Of a DNA stretch of 64,000 nucleotides, positions 45,319-53,901 are shown in pieces. The notes under the pieces are model-generated. The model saw nothing but the letters and a program-made list of their open reading frames with translations, ran no database searches and was not told the origin of the DNA. The DNA is taken from the NCBI RefSeq assembly GCF_029873215.1, contig NZ_CP123620.1, positions 3,038,001-3,102,000 of the forward strand, given 5' to 3'. Made by a program: the position numbers and the translations under genes. How positions within the stretch are numbered: the stretch's first letter is position 1; each line of letters begins with the position of its first letter. The DNA comes from Nocardioides sp. BP30 (GTDB taxonomy: Bacteria > Actinomycetota > Actinomycetes > Propionibacteriales > Nocardioidaceae).

Positions 45319-45822
45319 ATGCAGCACGAGCGGGAGTACGCCGCGTTCGTCGCCGAACGCTGGCCGACGCTGCTGCGCTCCGCCGTGTTCCTCGGCGCCA
45401 CTCCGGACGAGGCCGAGGACCTGGTCCAGGTCACGCTGGTGCTCTGCTACCGCAAGTGGCACCTGGTCCGAACCGCCGAGAACCGGGACGGCTACGTGTA
45501 CCGCATGCTGCTCAACGTGCTGCGCTCGGACCGCCGCTCAGCCTGGCACCGCATCCGCAGTCCCCGCGAGGCCACCGATCAGCCCGTGGCCGACACCACG
45601 GAGGCCACCGAGATCGCCGATGCTGTCCACCGGGCGCTCGCGACCCTGTCGAAGGAGCAGCGCGAGGTGGTCGTGCTGCGCTACTTCGTGCAGCTCAGCG
45701 AGGCTCAGACCGCGGCCGCGCTCGGCATTCCCGCGGGCACCGTGAAGAGCCGACTCGCCCGCTCCCTGGCGCAGCTGAGCGCCAACGACCATCTCGCCGA
45801 CGTCACCGGAGGCAGGTCATGA
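45319..45822 (+). CDS. ECF sigma factor, SigE-family (actinobacterial 170-residue class)
   Basis: A 167-residue sigma factor with region 2 (EYAAFVAERWPTLLRSAVFLGATPDEAEDLVQVTL) and region 4 (LATLSKEQREVVVLRYFVQLSEAQTAAALGIPAGTVKSRLARSLAQL). It belongs to the short SigE-family group that usually pairs with a downstream membrane protein. GGGAGGGGCGGGG precedes the ATG. The downstream beta-propeller gene overlaps its stop (ATGA). An ECF-like promoter upstream suggests autoregulation. It is divergent from furA, with a shared 139-bp control region. Signal unknown. Confidence 0.9.
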   Translation: MQHEREYAAFVAERWPTLLRSAVFLGATPDEAEDLVQVTLVLCYRKWHLVRTAENRDGYVYRMLLNVLRSDRRSAWHRIRSPREATDQPVADTTEATEIADAVHRALATLSKEQREVVVLRYFVQLSEAQTAAALGIPAGTVKSRLARSLAQLSANDHLADVTGGRS

Positions 45823-47879
45823 CGGACCTCGACGACCTGTGGGCCCGGTACCCGGTCCCGGACGCTCCCCTGGAGGACCTGCTCGCACGCGGGCGCCGCG
45901 AGACGCGGCTGCGGGCCGCGCGGCGCGAGGCGTCGGCGCGACGACGGCGTCTCGTCATCCGCCCACTGCTCGTCGCCGGGGTGGTCGCGGCAGTGGGCTC
46001 GGCGTACGCCGTGGGGGCGCACGGCGGCCTGTTCGGCGGACTCGGTGGCGCCGGTGGTGGGTCCGGCCAGGGTGCCGCTTCCAGCGCGCGGGACGGCGGC
46101 GCCGGCGCCGACGCGGGATTGCGTGCCAGCGCTTTCCAGGCCGACCTCCACCCCGCGACGTCGTGCGCCGCGCTGCTCGCCGACTACCGCAGCCGGGCCG
46201 CCGAGCAGGTGAGCGCCTACGGCCTGGAAGCATCGGTCCACGCTCTGGCCGCCGTCGGGGACGCTCTCGGGTCACCGCTGGCGAGCCTGCCGTCCCCGGC
46301 CGTCGCCGGACCCTCGGAGGGTGTGGCGAGCTCGGCCACCGGCACCAACGTCCAGGAGGCCGGTGTCGACGAGCCCGACGAGGTCAAGACGGACGGCTCG
46401 CTCCTGGTCCGGATCGCCGACGGCACCCTGACCACCTACGACGTGAGCGGCTCGGCGGTGAGCGTCGTGTCACACCTCCGGCTCCCCCGGCTGAGCGGCG
46501 GCCAGATCCTGCTCAGCGGCACGACCGTCGTCGCCGTGGGGCTGGACACCGAGCGGACGCGCGCCGCAGGCACCCGCGTCGAGACGGTCTCGATCGCCGA
46601 TCCGCACCATCCGGCGCTGCTCTCGGACGTCCGCTACTCCGGCACCTCGGTCTCGGCACGCCAGCACGGCACGACGATCCGACTGGTGCTCACCCAAGGT
46701 GCGCCGAGCCTGCCGTTCGTCCACCCCCACGCCGGCCTGAGCACCGAGGAGGCGCTCACGCGCAACCGCGCGATCGTGGCGCGCTCGACCCTGGCCGACT
46801 GGCTGCCGACGTACGACAACGGGTCGGGCAGCCGCCGCCTCCTCGACTGCGCCGAGGTGGCACTGCCCCCGTCGGGTCTCGCACTCGGCACCGAGAGCGT
46901 CGTCGGGTTCGACGTGCGCACCCCGACAGCGGTCACGGCGATCGGCATCGCCGGACAGACCACCGTCGCGTATGAGTCGGCGGACCACCTGTATCTGGCC
47001 GCCGGTGGCGCAGGCTGCGGGCCGGGCTCGTGCGCGATCGCTCCCGGAGCGGCCGGACCCGTCCGATCCGCGGGCCCGTCCTCGGACGAGGGCGACACCA
47101 CGACGATCTTCCAGTTCGACCTGTCCGGAACCGCAGCGACCCACGTCGCGACCGGTGAGCTGAAGGGCTTCCTCGCGGGTCGGTGGTCGATGGACGAGGC
47201 CGGCGGCATCCTCCGCGTCGCCGTGACCCACGACGGCGACAGCAAGCAGGCGAGCGCCGTCGTGACGCTCAGGCCGCTCGGCCGCGAGCTCGTCGAGCTG
47301 GGCCGGGTCGAGGGCCTGGGGGTGGGCGAGACGCTGACAGCGGCACGGTGGTTCGACGACCTGGCGATCGTCTCCACGGCGCGGCGGACCGACCCGGTCT
47401 ACACCGTCGACCTCTCGGATCCCGCCCATCCCCGTATCGCCGGCGCGCTCCACCTCCCGGGCTACACGACCTACTTCCACCCGATCGGGGACGATCTGCT
47501 GCTCGGCGTCGGTCAGAGCGTCGCCTTCTCCGGTGCGAACGAGGATGACGAGAAGGCGCAGGTAGGGCTCTTCGACATCAGTGATCCCGGTGACGTACGG
47601 CGTCTGGACACGGCCGCCCTGCCGAGCTGGACATGGCCGCTCGCGAACGACGACCCGCGTGCCTTCACCTGGTCGAACGACCTGCACACGGCCTTCACCG
47701 CGTTCTCCACGCGCCACGGCGTGCTCCTGGGCGAATACCGCGTCGACGGCAGCACCATGACCAGCCGGACGGTCCGGGTGAGCACCGGCCACGACCCCGG
47801 TTCGGTCCGCACCCTCGAGCTGCCGGACCACCGCGTCCTGCTGGTCGCCGGGAGCCGGGTCTCGTTCCTGGACCTGTGA
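45819..47879 (+). CDS. Membrane-anchored beta-propeller domain protein, possible sigma partner
   Basis: A 686-residue protein. The first 45 residues are cytoplasmic and Arg-rich, one transmembrane segment covers about residues 47-68 (LVIRPLLVAGVVAAVGSAYAVGA), and a Gly-rich linker leads to a large extracytoplasmic domain with the Beta_propel signature (GTNVQEAGVDEPDEVKTDG, then repeated ISDPxDPxxL-like blades). The short cytoplasmic part (MTDLDDLWARYPVPDAPLEDLL) may contact the sigma factor encoded just upstream. That is inference from the overlap and topology. Ligand unknown. Confidence 0.82.
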   Translation: MTDLDDLWARYPVPDAPLEDLLARGRRETRLRAARREASARRRRLVIRPLLVAGVVAAVGSAYAVGAHGGLFGGLGGAGGGSGQGAASSARDGGAGADAGLRASAFQADLHPATSCAALLADYRSRAAEQVSAYGLEASVHALAAVGDALGSPLASLPSPAVAGPSEGVASSATGTNVQEAGVDEPDEVKTDGSLLVRIADGTLTTYDVSGSAVSVVSHLRLPRLSGGQILLSGTTVVAVGLDTERTRAAGTRVETVSIADPHHPALLSDVRYSGTSVSARQHGTTIRLVLTQGAPSLPFVHPHAGLSTEEALTRNRAIVARSTLADWLPTYDNGSGSRRLLDCAEVALPPSGLALGTESVVGFDVRTPTAVTAIGIAGQTTVAYESADHLYLAAGGAGCGPGSCAIAPGAAGPVRSAGPSSDEGDTTTIFQFDLSGTAATHVATGELKGFLAGRWSMDEAGGILRVAVTHDGDSKQASAVVTLRPLGRELVELGRVEGLGVGETLTAARWFDDLAIVSTARRTDPVYTVDLSDPAHPRIAGALHLPGYTTYFHPIGDDLLLGVGQSVAFSGANEDDEKAQVGLFDISDPGDVRRLDTAALPSWTWPLANDDPRAFTWSNDLHTAFTAFSTRHGVLLGEYRVDGSTMTSRTVRVSTGHDPGSVRTLELPDHRVLLVAGSRVSFLDL

Positions 47880-47991
47880 CCGGCCGGGACCTGAGGCCCG
47901 GCGGATCGAGCAGGGTCAGCAGGACCGACGCGGCCTTCCGCGGCGCGCCGGCGCCGCTCTGAGCCCTGCTTCAAGCCTGCCCCAGCCTGCC

Positions 47992-48489
47992 TCAAGCCTC
48001 CCAGCGGACGACCCAGTACTGGACGCCGTAGGGAGCGACGTCGTGGTCGACGGCGACCGTTCGCGCCTCGGCCAGCAGTGCCGCGAGCTCCGGGAGGGCT
48101 GCGACGTCGGCCCAGAGCTCCTCGGCGAGGCGACGATCGACCGCGCCGAGCGCGGCCGCCGACGGCTCACGCAGGGCCGCGCCCAGGTCGCTGTCGAACG
48201 CCTCGGCGCGCGGATCCAGGAAGCCCGGGGCTCGCTCCGTGCGGCAGGCGCTGCCGTTCGCGACCACGAGAACGCTGCGCTCCTCACCCGTGTCGGCAGC
48301 GACCCGCGGCCGAGCCGCCAACGCGCTCGCCGCGACCCGCCGGCCCTGCTCGGTGCCGATGATCTCGACCTCCTCGCCGAGCCAGGAGACCGCCTCCAGC
48401 ACCGCACGTCGCAGGTCGGCGACAGGGTCGTTCAACGAGGCGTACTCCGGCAGCAGCGCCAGGCACCCGGGCATCAGGACGATCCTCAC
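47992..48489 (-). CDS. LigB-like (class III extradiol dioxygenase subunit B-like) protein, short
   Basis: A 165-residue protein. The segment VLVVANGSACRTERAPGFLDPRAEAFDSDL and the following Ala/Leu-rich helix (LAEELWADVAALPELAALL) match the C-terminal part of actinobacterial LigB-like proteins of about 230 residues. The copy is short and lacks an obvious metal site, so enzymatic activity is doubtful. GTG 48489 overlaps the folP2 stop, so it is the last gene of a gpgS-folP2 operon. It ends near short direct repeats (GCCTGC-rich, 47957-48000) between convergent genes. Confidence 0.6.
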   Translation of the reverse strand: MRIVLMPGCLALLPEYASLNDPVADLRRAVLEAVSWLGEEVEIIGTEQGRRVAASALAARPRVAADTGEERSVLVVANGSACRTERAPGFLDPRAEAFDSDLGAALREPSAAALGAVDRRLAEELWADVAALPELAALLAEARTVAVDHDVAPYGVQYWVVRWEA

Positions 48490-49349
48490 TGGATCCCCCT
48501 GATCGACGAGGCCGGCCGGCGACGACCCGCGATCGTCCACGCCATGTCGACGGTCTGCCGGGTCTCCTCCACCTGGTGGACGCGATAGATGCGCGCCCCT
48601 GCCATCGCGCAGATCGCCGTCGCTGCCAGCGTGCCGAGCAGCCGTTCGCCGACGGGGCGGTCCAGGGCCTCGCCGACGAAGTCCTTGTTGGACAGCGAGA
48701 CCAGCACCGGCCAGCCGGTCTCGACCATCTCGCCGAGCCGGCGGGTCACCTCCAGGGAGTGGAAGGTGTTCTTGCCGAAGTCGTGAGCCGGATCGATCAC
48801 GATCGACTCCCGGGCGACCCCCGCATCGAGCGCGCGCCGGGCGTAGCCGAGCGTGTCCTCGAGGACGGCGCGCATCACGTCGTCGTACTCGATCCGGTAG
48901 GGCCTGGTGCGCGGCGTGACGCCACCGGTGTGGGTGCACACGATCCCGGCGTCGTACTGCGCCGCGACGTCGACCAGCTCCGGGTCCGCGCCGCCCCAGG
49001 CATCGTTGAGCACGTCGGCCCCGGCCTCGCACACCGCGGCGCCGACCTCCGCGCGCCAGGTGTCGACCGAGATCACCAGATCCGGATACTCCGCTCGCAC
49101 CCGGGCGACGAAGTCCACCACCCTGGCCTTCTCCTCGGCCGCGCCGATCTCCACTCCGGGCGCCGCCTTGATCCCGCCGATGTCGACGATCTCGGCACCC
49201 TGCTCGGCGACGAGCCGGACGCGCTCGAACGCCGCGTCCTCGGCCCACGTCGCGCCCTTGTCGAAGAACGAGTCGGGGGTGCGGTTGACGATCGCCATCA
49301 TCAGCGTCTCGTCGTCGCCGAAGACGTGTCGTCTCAGCCGCAGGGTCAT
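48486..49349 (-). CDS. folP2: Dihydropteroate-synthase-like protein, FolP2 type
   Basis: A 287-residue TIM-barrel protein with DHPS landmarks: MAIVNRTPDSFFDKG (usual NVTPDSFSDGG), IVDIGG, ISVDTWR, VLNDAWGG, IDPAHDFGKNTFHSLEV, SLSNKDFVGE and RVHQVEETRQ. Deviations in the pterin loop and in the usual SRK motif, together with linkage to gpgS, place it with Rv1207 (FolP2). Mycobacterial FolP2 was reported to lack DHPS activity, so a folate role should not be assumed. It is sandwiched with overlapping codons between gpgS and the LigB-like gene. Confidence 0.85.
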   Translation of the reverse strand: MTLRLRRHVFGDDETLMMAIVNRTPDSFFDKGATWAEDAAFERVRLVAEQGAEIVDIGGIKAAPGVEIGAAEEKARVVDFVARVRAEYPDLVISVDTWRAEVGAAVCEAGADVLNDAWGGADPELVDVAAQYDAGIVCTHTGGVTPRTRPYRIEYDDVMRAVLEDTLGYARRALDAGVARESIVIDPAHDFGKNTFHSLEVTRRLGEMVETGWPVLVSLSNKDFVGEALDRPVGERLLGTLAATAICAMAGARIYRVHQVEETRQTVDMAWTIAGRRRPASSIRGIQ

Positions 49350-50245
49350 CGGGCCTCCCGTGCCGGTGGTCGCTCGTGGGTGAGCACGTCGCGCGTGACC
49401 CGCTCCACCCCTGCCGGGCCGGGCAGGAACTGCTCGACGGGGATCAGGTCCCCCGGGACGCCCTCCCGTCGGCGCGCGACGGCGGCCAACAGTTGGGTCG
49501 ACATGAGGCCGAGGTCGAACAGGTCCTGGTGCCGGTGCCCGCGCCGACCGAGGTCGACCTGCGCGATCGCATCGGCTCCGCGCTCGCCCAGGGTGTCGAT
49601 GAGCGCGGCGATCTCCACGGCGTACCCGACCGGCACGGCGAGCGTCTCGAACAGGCTTCTGCGCACCGCCCACTCCCCCGCCAGTGGCTGTACGAGCCCG
49701 GCGAGCTGTGGATAGTGCATCGCGATCAGCGGCCTGGCGACCAGTTCGGTGACGCGACCGCCGTCGAGGCCGTGCTCGCCCGGGCGCCGGTAGAACCCCT
49801 TCACCAGCTCGATCTCGGGGCGGTTCAGCAGGGGGCCGAGCAGCCCCGGGACGAAGTGCGTGTCCCACTCGACCAGGTCCGCGTCCATGAACACGATCAG
49901 GTCCCCGCGGGTCACGAACAGCGACTTCCACATCGCCTCGCCCTTGCCCGGATAGGTGCCCAGCTCGGGCCTGATCGCACCCGCCGCGAACACCGCCGCC
50001 CCGGCCTCGGCGGCGACCCGCGCCGTGGCGTCGGTCGAGTCGGAGTCGATGACGACGATCTCGTCGACGAGCGCCGCCGTCTCCATCAGCGCCTCCCGCG
50101 CCCGCGAGACGATCCGCCCCACGGTGGCGGCCTCGTTCCGAGCCGGTACGACGAGGCTGACCCGGTGCTCGGCCTTCGCCGCCACCAGAGACTCGAGGGT
50201 CCACTCGCTCGCGGCGTGGGTGTTCCGCTCGAACCAGGACAGCAC
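49346..50245 (-). CDS. gpgS: Glucosyl-3-phosphoglycerate synthase
   Basis: A 299-residue GT-A glycosyltransferase (GT81). VSLVVPARNEAATVGRIV is the nucleotide-binding start, FMDADLVEW the DxD metal motif, and PLAGEWAVRRSLFETLAVPVGYAVE the acceptor region typical of GpgS. It transfers glucose from UDP-glucose to 3-phosphoglycerate, the first step toward glucosylglycerate and, in mycobacteria, methylglucose lipopolysaccharides. It is first in the gpgS-folP2-LigB operon, as in M. tuberculosis Rv1208-Rv1207. The matching phosphatase gene (gpgP) lies about 4.3 kb away in this window. Confidence 0.93.
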   Translation of the reverse strand: MLSWFERNTHAASEWTLESLVAAKAEHRVSLVVPARNEAATVGRIVSRAREALMETAALVDEIVVIDSDSTDATARVAAEAGAAVFAAGAIRPELGTYPGKGEAMWKSLFVTRGDLIVFMDADLVEWDTHFVPGLLGPLLNRPEIELVKGFYRRPGEHGLDGGRVTELVARPLIAMHYPQLAGLVQPLAGEWAVRRSLFETLAVPVGYAVEIAALIDTLGERGADAIAQVDLGRRGHRHQDLFDLGLMSTQLLAAVARRREGVPGDLIPVEQFLPGPAGVERVTRDVLTHERPPAREAR

Positions 50246-50288
50246 AGCGCGACCTTACTCAGCAGCGGCGAACCGGAGGTGACCGGGC

Positions 50289-50398
50289 GTTGAGTCGGGC
50301 CTGCGTCCGGGTTGAGTCGGGCCTGCGTCCGGGTTGAGTCGGGCCTGCGTCCACGTTCAGTCGGGCCTGCGTCCGGGTTGAGTCGGGCCTGCGACACC
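50289..50398. repeat. 22-bp minisatellite, five copies
   Basis: Contiguous units, each containing AGTCGGGCCTGCG, start at 50289, 50311, 50333, 50355 and 50377. The first two are identical and the others carry a few changes, mostly at the end of the unit. It lies in the 390-bp gene-free stretch between gpgS and the HNH gene. The rest of that stretch (50399-50592) shows no gene or RNA that I can recognise. Confidence 0.9.
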
Positions 50399-50592
50399 GG
50401 TCTGTACGCGGGGTCGGTGCAAAGACAAACGAAAGGCGTGGGCCAGTCCCAGCGTGGCCCGGTGTCTTGGCTGGGTTGAGTGCCTTCCCTACGGTTGCGT
50501 CGGGCCACCATGGCTGTGATCCAGTACGACGAGATCTCCGCCGAACGCGTTTGTTGAAAGAGGGTTGACCACACACATCCGACCACCTAGGC

Positions 50593-50610
50593 TTCGAACA
50601 TGCGTTCGAA
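50593..50610. promoter_or_regulatory. LexA SOS box
   Basis: TTCGAACATGCGTTCGAA is a perfect match to the actinobacterial SOS box (TCGAAC-N4-GTTCGA) with one extra paired base on each side. It lies 25 bp before the HNH gene start, where LexA would block transcription until DNA damage. Confidence 0.85.
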
Positions 50611-50635
50611 CTGATCTCTCTCGGTGGTGGTCCTC

Positions 50636-51865
50636 ATGCATCAGATCCAGGCGACACTCGCCACGATCGCTGCTGCCCTCGACCAGGCCACGGACGCGAA
50701 CCCGGTCTTCCTGGGAACGAATGAGAAGAAGGAAGCGCTCGCCGCGCTGATGCGGTCCCGGACGCGGCTGGAGGAGCTGTACCTGCGCGTGGTCGCCTCC
50801 GCCGACGATGTGGCCGCCGAGGTCGGTGCCCGCGATGTCGCAGCCTGGCTGATCGCCCAGCACCGGGTCGAGAGTCCCGCCGCGCACGCCACGCTACGTC
50901 TCGCCCAGGAGTTGGAGGGTCGGCCGGTGGTCCGGGCAAGGCTCGCACAGGGTCGGTTCAGTCTCGAGCACGCCCGCGTCATCCTCCGTGGACTCGACGA
51001 CCTGCCCGACGACCTACCCGCCGAGGTCCTCGCCCAGGCAGAGGTCACCCTGTGCGACCTCGCCGGTGAGCACCGGCCCAAGAACCTACGCCGCCTCACC
51101 ACGCATCTGTTAGAGGTCATCGCCCCCGAGGTCGCCGAAGCCGCCGAAGCCGCAGCCATCGGCCGGTTAGAACAGGCCGCGAACGCGAAGGCCACGCTGT
51201 CGATCACCGACCAAGGCGACGGGACAACCCGCATCCACGGCATCGTCCCCGAAACGGTGGGGCACCGGTTGCGGACCTACCTGCAGGCCTACACCCAACC
51301 CCGCATCGCCGCCCTGGAAGCCGACGGCAGAGTCCAACCCCGCAGCCGGCTCCTCGCCCACGCCTTCGCCCAACTCCTGGAGAACACCGACCCCACCCGA
51401 CTCCCCGCCCACGGCGGCGACGCCACCACCGTCATCGTCACCATGACCCTGGACCAGCTACAGGCCGACCTCGGTGCCGCGTGGCTCGACGACGGCACCC
51501 CCATCAGCACCGGCGAAACCCGCCGCCTCGCGTGCACCGCCGGGATCATCCCCGCCGTCCTCGGCGGCAACTCCGAACCCCTCGATCTGGGCCGCACCCG
51601 ACGACTCTTCACCCCAACCCAGCGCAAAGCCCTCGCACTACGCGACAAACACTGCCGTGCAGAAGGCTGCACCGTCCCCACCGCCTGGTGCGACGCCCAC
51701 CACGACCAACCCTGGAGCCACGGCGGCCACACCGACCTAGATCACGGATCCCTCCTCTGCGGCCACCACCACAGACGAGCCCACGACCCCACCTACCAAA
51801 CCACCCGACTCCCCGACGGCCGCTACCGCTTCCAACACCGAACCCGGACCGCCCTCCGCCGGTGA
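50636..51865 (+). CDS. DUF222 / HNH endonuclease domain protein (13E12 family)
   Basis: A 409-residue protein. The N-terminal DUF222 region covers about residues 30-300 and the C-terminal HNH nuclease domain has KHCRAEGCTVPTAWCDAHHDQPW and the zinc and catalytic His cluster LCGHHHRRAH. Related 13E12 genes in M. tuberculosis often carry SOS boxes, as this one does. Molecular role unknown; mobile or damage-related DNA processing is suspected. Two TTA codons (51110, 51167), very rare in such genomes, suggest foreign ancestry or translational control. GTG 50624 is an alternative start. Confidence 0.85.
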   Translation: MHQIQATLATIAAALDQATDANPVFLGTNEKKEALAALMRSRTRLEELYLRVVASADDVAAEVGARDVAAWLIAQHRVESPAAHATLRLAQELEGRPVVRARLAQGRFSLEHARVILRGLDDLPDDLPAEVLAQAEVTLCDLAGEHRPKNLRRLTTHLLEVIAPEVAEAAEAAAIGRLEQAANAKATLSITDQGDGTTRIHGIVPETVGHRLRTYLQAYTQPRIAALEADGRVQPRSRLLAHAFAQLLENTDPTRLPAHGGDATTVIVTMTLDQLQADLGAAWLDDGTPISTGETRRLACTAGIIPAVLGGNSEPLDLGRTRRLFTPTQRKALALRDKHCRAEGCTVPTAWCDAHHDQPWSHGGHTDLDHGSLLCGHHHRRAHDPTYQTTRLPDGRYRFQHRTRTALRR

Positions 51866-51872
51866 GACCACC

Positions 51873-53318
51873 TCAGAACGGATACCGTTCGATCTCGCCC
51901 TGCATCGTCACCCACTGCACGTCGCAGAACGTGTCCAGGTTGACCGAGCCGCCGAAGTGTCCCCCGACCCCGGAAGCCTTCGCGCCGCCGAACGGGGCGA
52001 CGGCCTCGTCGTCGACCGTCTGGTCGTTGATGTGGACCGCGCCGGACTTGATCCTCTCGGCGAGCTCGAAGGCCCGGAACGGGTTGGCGGTCAGGATGGC
52101 GACCGAGAGCCCGTACTCGGAGGCATTGATGATCTCGACCGCCTCCTCTAGGGTCTCGTAGCCCACCACCGGTGCGACCGGGCCGAAGATCTCCTGGTCG
52201 AAGGCCGGACTGTCCAGCGGTACGTCGGTCAGCACCGTCGGCCGGTAGAACAGCCCCTCGTGGGTGCCCCCCGCCAGGAGCGTCGCCCCGGCGGCGACGG
52301 TCTCCTCGACGATCGAGTGGACCCGCTTGAGCTGGTGCTCGTCGATGATGGGGCCGAGCGCGTTGTTCGGGTCGCTGGGGTCGCCGACAGGGATGTGACG
52401 GGCCTTCTCGGCGAGCTTGGCGGCGTACTCCTCGACCTTGTCCTTCGGCACGAGGTGTCGCCCGGTCGTCATGCAGATCTGTCCCTGGTGCAGGAACGAT
52501 CCCCAGGCGCCGGCCGAGGCCGCGGCGTCGATGTCGGCGTCGGGCATGACCAGCAGCGCGTTGTTCCCGCCGAGCTCCAGGTGGACCTTCTTCAACAGCG
52601 GGCCGGCCGCCTCGCCGATCTTGCGGCCGGCGGCGGTGGACCCGGTGAACGAGAGGCACGGTACGTCGGGGTGCGCGACCAGCGCGGCACCGACGTCGGC
52701 CCCACCCGGCAGCACGTGCAGAAGCCCCTCGGGCAGTCCTGCCTCGGCGAGAAGGTCCGCCAGGGCGAGGCCGCCCGAGATCGACGTGCGCGGGTCCGGC
52801 TTGAGCACGACGGCATTGCCGAGGGCCAGCGCGGGCGCGACCGAACGCATCGAGAGGATCGCCGGGAAGTTGAACGGGCTGATGACCCCGACCACCCCGA
52901 CCGGGACGTGGCGGCCGATCGAGACGCGCGGCTTCATGCTGCGCAACATCTGCCCGTACGGCTGCGCCGCCAGCGCGGCGGCGGCGCTGAGCTCGGAGGT
53001 GACCAGCATGGCCTCGAACCCGGCCTTGCCCTGGCCGGACCCCGCCTCGGGCACCAGCCATCGGATCAGCCGCTCGGGCTCCGCCTCCAGGAGCGCGGCT
53101 GCGCGCGTCATCACCGCTGCCCTCTCGGTGTAGGGCAGCGCCGCCCAGGCCGGCTGGGCGGCCTTGGCCGCGGCGACGGCCGCATCCAGGTCCGTGACGT
53201 CGGCGCGGCCGACGGTCGCGATCGGCGCCCCGGTGGCCGGTGCGATCACCTGCGCCGTGCCTCCGTTGCCCGTGACGAATCCGCCACTGAAGATCTTGCC
53301 GTCCCACCGATTGCTCAT
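51873..53318 (-). CDS. NAD(P)-dependent aldehyde dehydrogenase (benzaldehyde/vanillin type)
   Basis: A 481-residue aldehyde dehydrogenase. The catalytic Cys is in HQGQICMTTGR near residue 281 and the general-base Glu in HLELGGNNAL. The cofactor region includes GVISPFNFPAILSMRS and SFTGSTAAGRKIGEAAG. Similarity of the HQGQICMT segment to benzaldehyde and vanillin dehydrogenases suggests an aromatic aldehyde substrate. ATG 53318 fits family length. It converges with the HNH gene (8-bp gap) and diverges from the small ORF at 53492. No pathway partners are adjacent. Confidence 0.92.
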   Translation of the reverse strand: MSNRWDGKIFSGGFVTGNGGTAQVIAPATGAPIATVGRADVTDLDAAVAAAKAAQPAWAALPYTERAAVMTRAAALLEAEPERLIRWLVPEAGSGQGKAGFEAMLVTSELSAAAALAAQPYGQMLRSMKPRVSIGRHVPVGVVGVISPFNFPAILSMRSVAPALALGNAVVLKPDPRTSISGGLALADLLAEAGLPEGLLHVLPGGADVGAALVAHPDVPCLSFTGSTAAGRKIGEAAGPLLKKVHLELGGNNALLVMPDADIDAAASAGAWGSFLHQGQICMTTGRHLVPKDKVEEYAAKLAEKARHIPVGDPSDPNNALGPIIDEHQLKRVHSIVEETVAAGATLLAGGTHEGLFYRPTVLTDVPLDSPAFDQEIFGPVAPVVGYETLEEAVEIINASEYGLSVAILTANPFRAFELAERIKSGAVHINDQTVDDEAVAPFGGAKASGVGGHFGGSVNLDTFCDVQWVTMQGEIERYPF

Positions 53319-53417
53319 GGACTTTCCCTTCTCGAGGCCAGTTCCGCCAGTCAAGTCCGCTCGCCCGCCGGATACCAGGGCGAACTTCCGGTCAGCGAAA
53401 TCGACCCGCGGATCTTG

Positions 53418-53446
53418 GTGACACGGGTCACACCATGCTTTACATT
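53418..53446 (+). promoter_or_regulatory. Promoter with overlapping operator before the small Cys-rich ORF
   Basis: GTGACA (53418-53423), 17 bp, TACATT (53441-53446) resembles a housekeeping promoter. The -35 lies inside the inverted repeat GTGAC-ACGG-GTCAC (53418-53431), a possible repressor site for the ORF or the divergent dehydrogenase. Confidence 0.45.
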
Positions 53447-53491
53447 CTCCTCCCACACAGGTTTGCGCGGGTACGGTCGGAAAGGCAGGAC

Positions 53492-53686
53492 ATGGGATCG
53501 AGGATCTGGCGCTTGCGCGCCTCGCTGGTACACGCGATGTGCAGCCTCGGGGCACTCAGCGGCGTCGCTGTCTGCCACGACCAGGAGCGGCGCATCTTCG
53601 GTCCGACCTGCTGCTGCGCCAATCCCCTGGAGCGCTACCTCGATGCCGACCTCGACGTGGTTCTCGAGGAGTTCTTCGCCGTCTGA
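53492..53686 (+). CDS. Small cysteine-rich protein, 64 residues, unknown
   Basis: Frame from ATG 53492 with AAAGGCAGGA upstream. It encodes a basic N-terminus ([17 protein letters not shown]), five cysteines including CCC near residue 42, and an acidic C-terminus ([15 protein letters not shown]). A promoter-like element lies at 53418-53446 and cspA follows on the same strand. The opposite strand has no convincing gene here. I do not recognise a family; metal binding is possible but unproven. Confidence 0.4.
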   Translation: MGSRIWRLRASLVHAMCSLGALSGVAVCHDQERRIFGPTCCCANPLERYLDADLDVVLEEFFAV

Positions 53687-53742
53687 GCAGCCGCCGGGAT
53701 CTGGTCGCAGGACGAGGAACTGGTAGGGTTGTACCCGTTGAA

Positions 53743-53764
53743 GGAGCGACCACGTGGTCGCTCC
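53743..53764. promoter_or_regulatory. 22-bp perfect palindrome in the cspA leader region
   Basis: Arms GGAGCGACCAC and GTGGTCGCTCC meet without spacer. A -10-like TAGGGT lies at 53724-53729, so the palindrome would be in the first part of a leader of about 165 nt. It could be an operator or an RNA hairpin that responds to temperature. No gene is seen in 53690-53901. Confidence 0.5.
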
Positions 53765-53901
53765 CCCGCGGTGACCATCACCCGGGCTCATCTTGTTGGT
53801 TCTTGGTATCACCGGCTCAGCTGGACATCAGGTGCAATCCGGATGTCTTCAGCTCCACCGCTCGCCTCACTCGAGGCGTCGATCATCACCAAGGAACAGA
53901 C

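Noticed and set aside
50289..50398. Regularly spaced repeats that might suggest a CRISPR array
   Set aside because: The 22-bp units are contiguous, with no unique spacers between them, and no cas genes are near.
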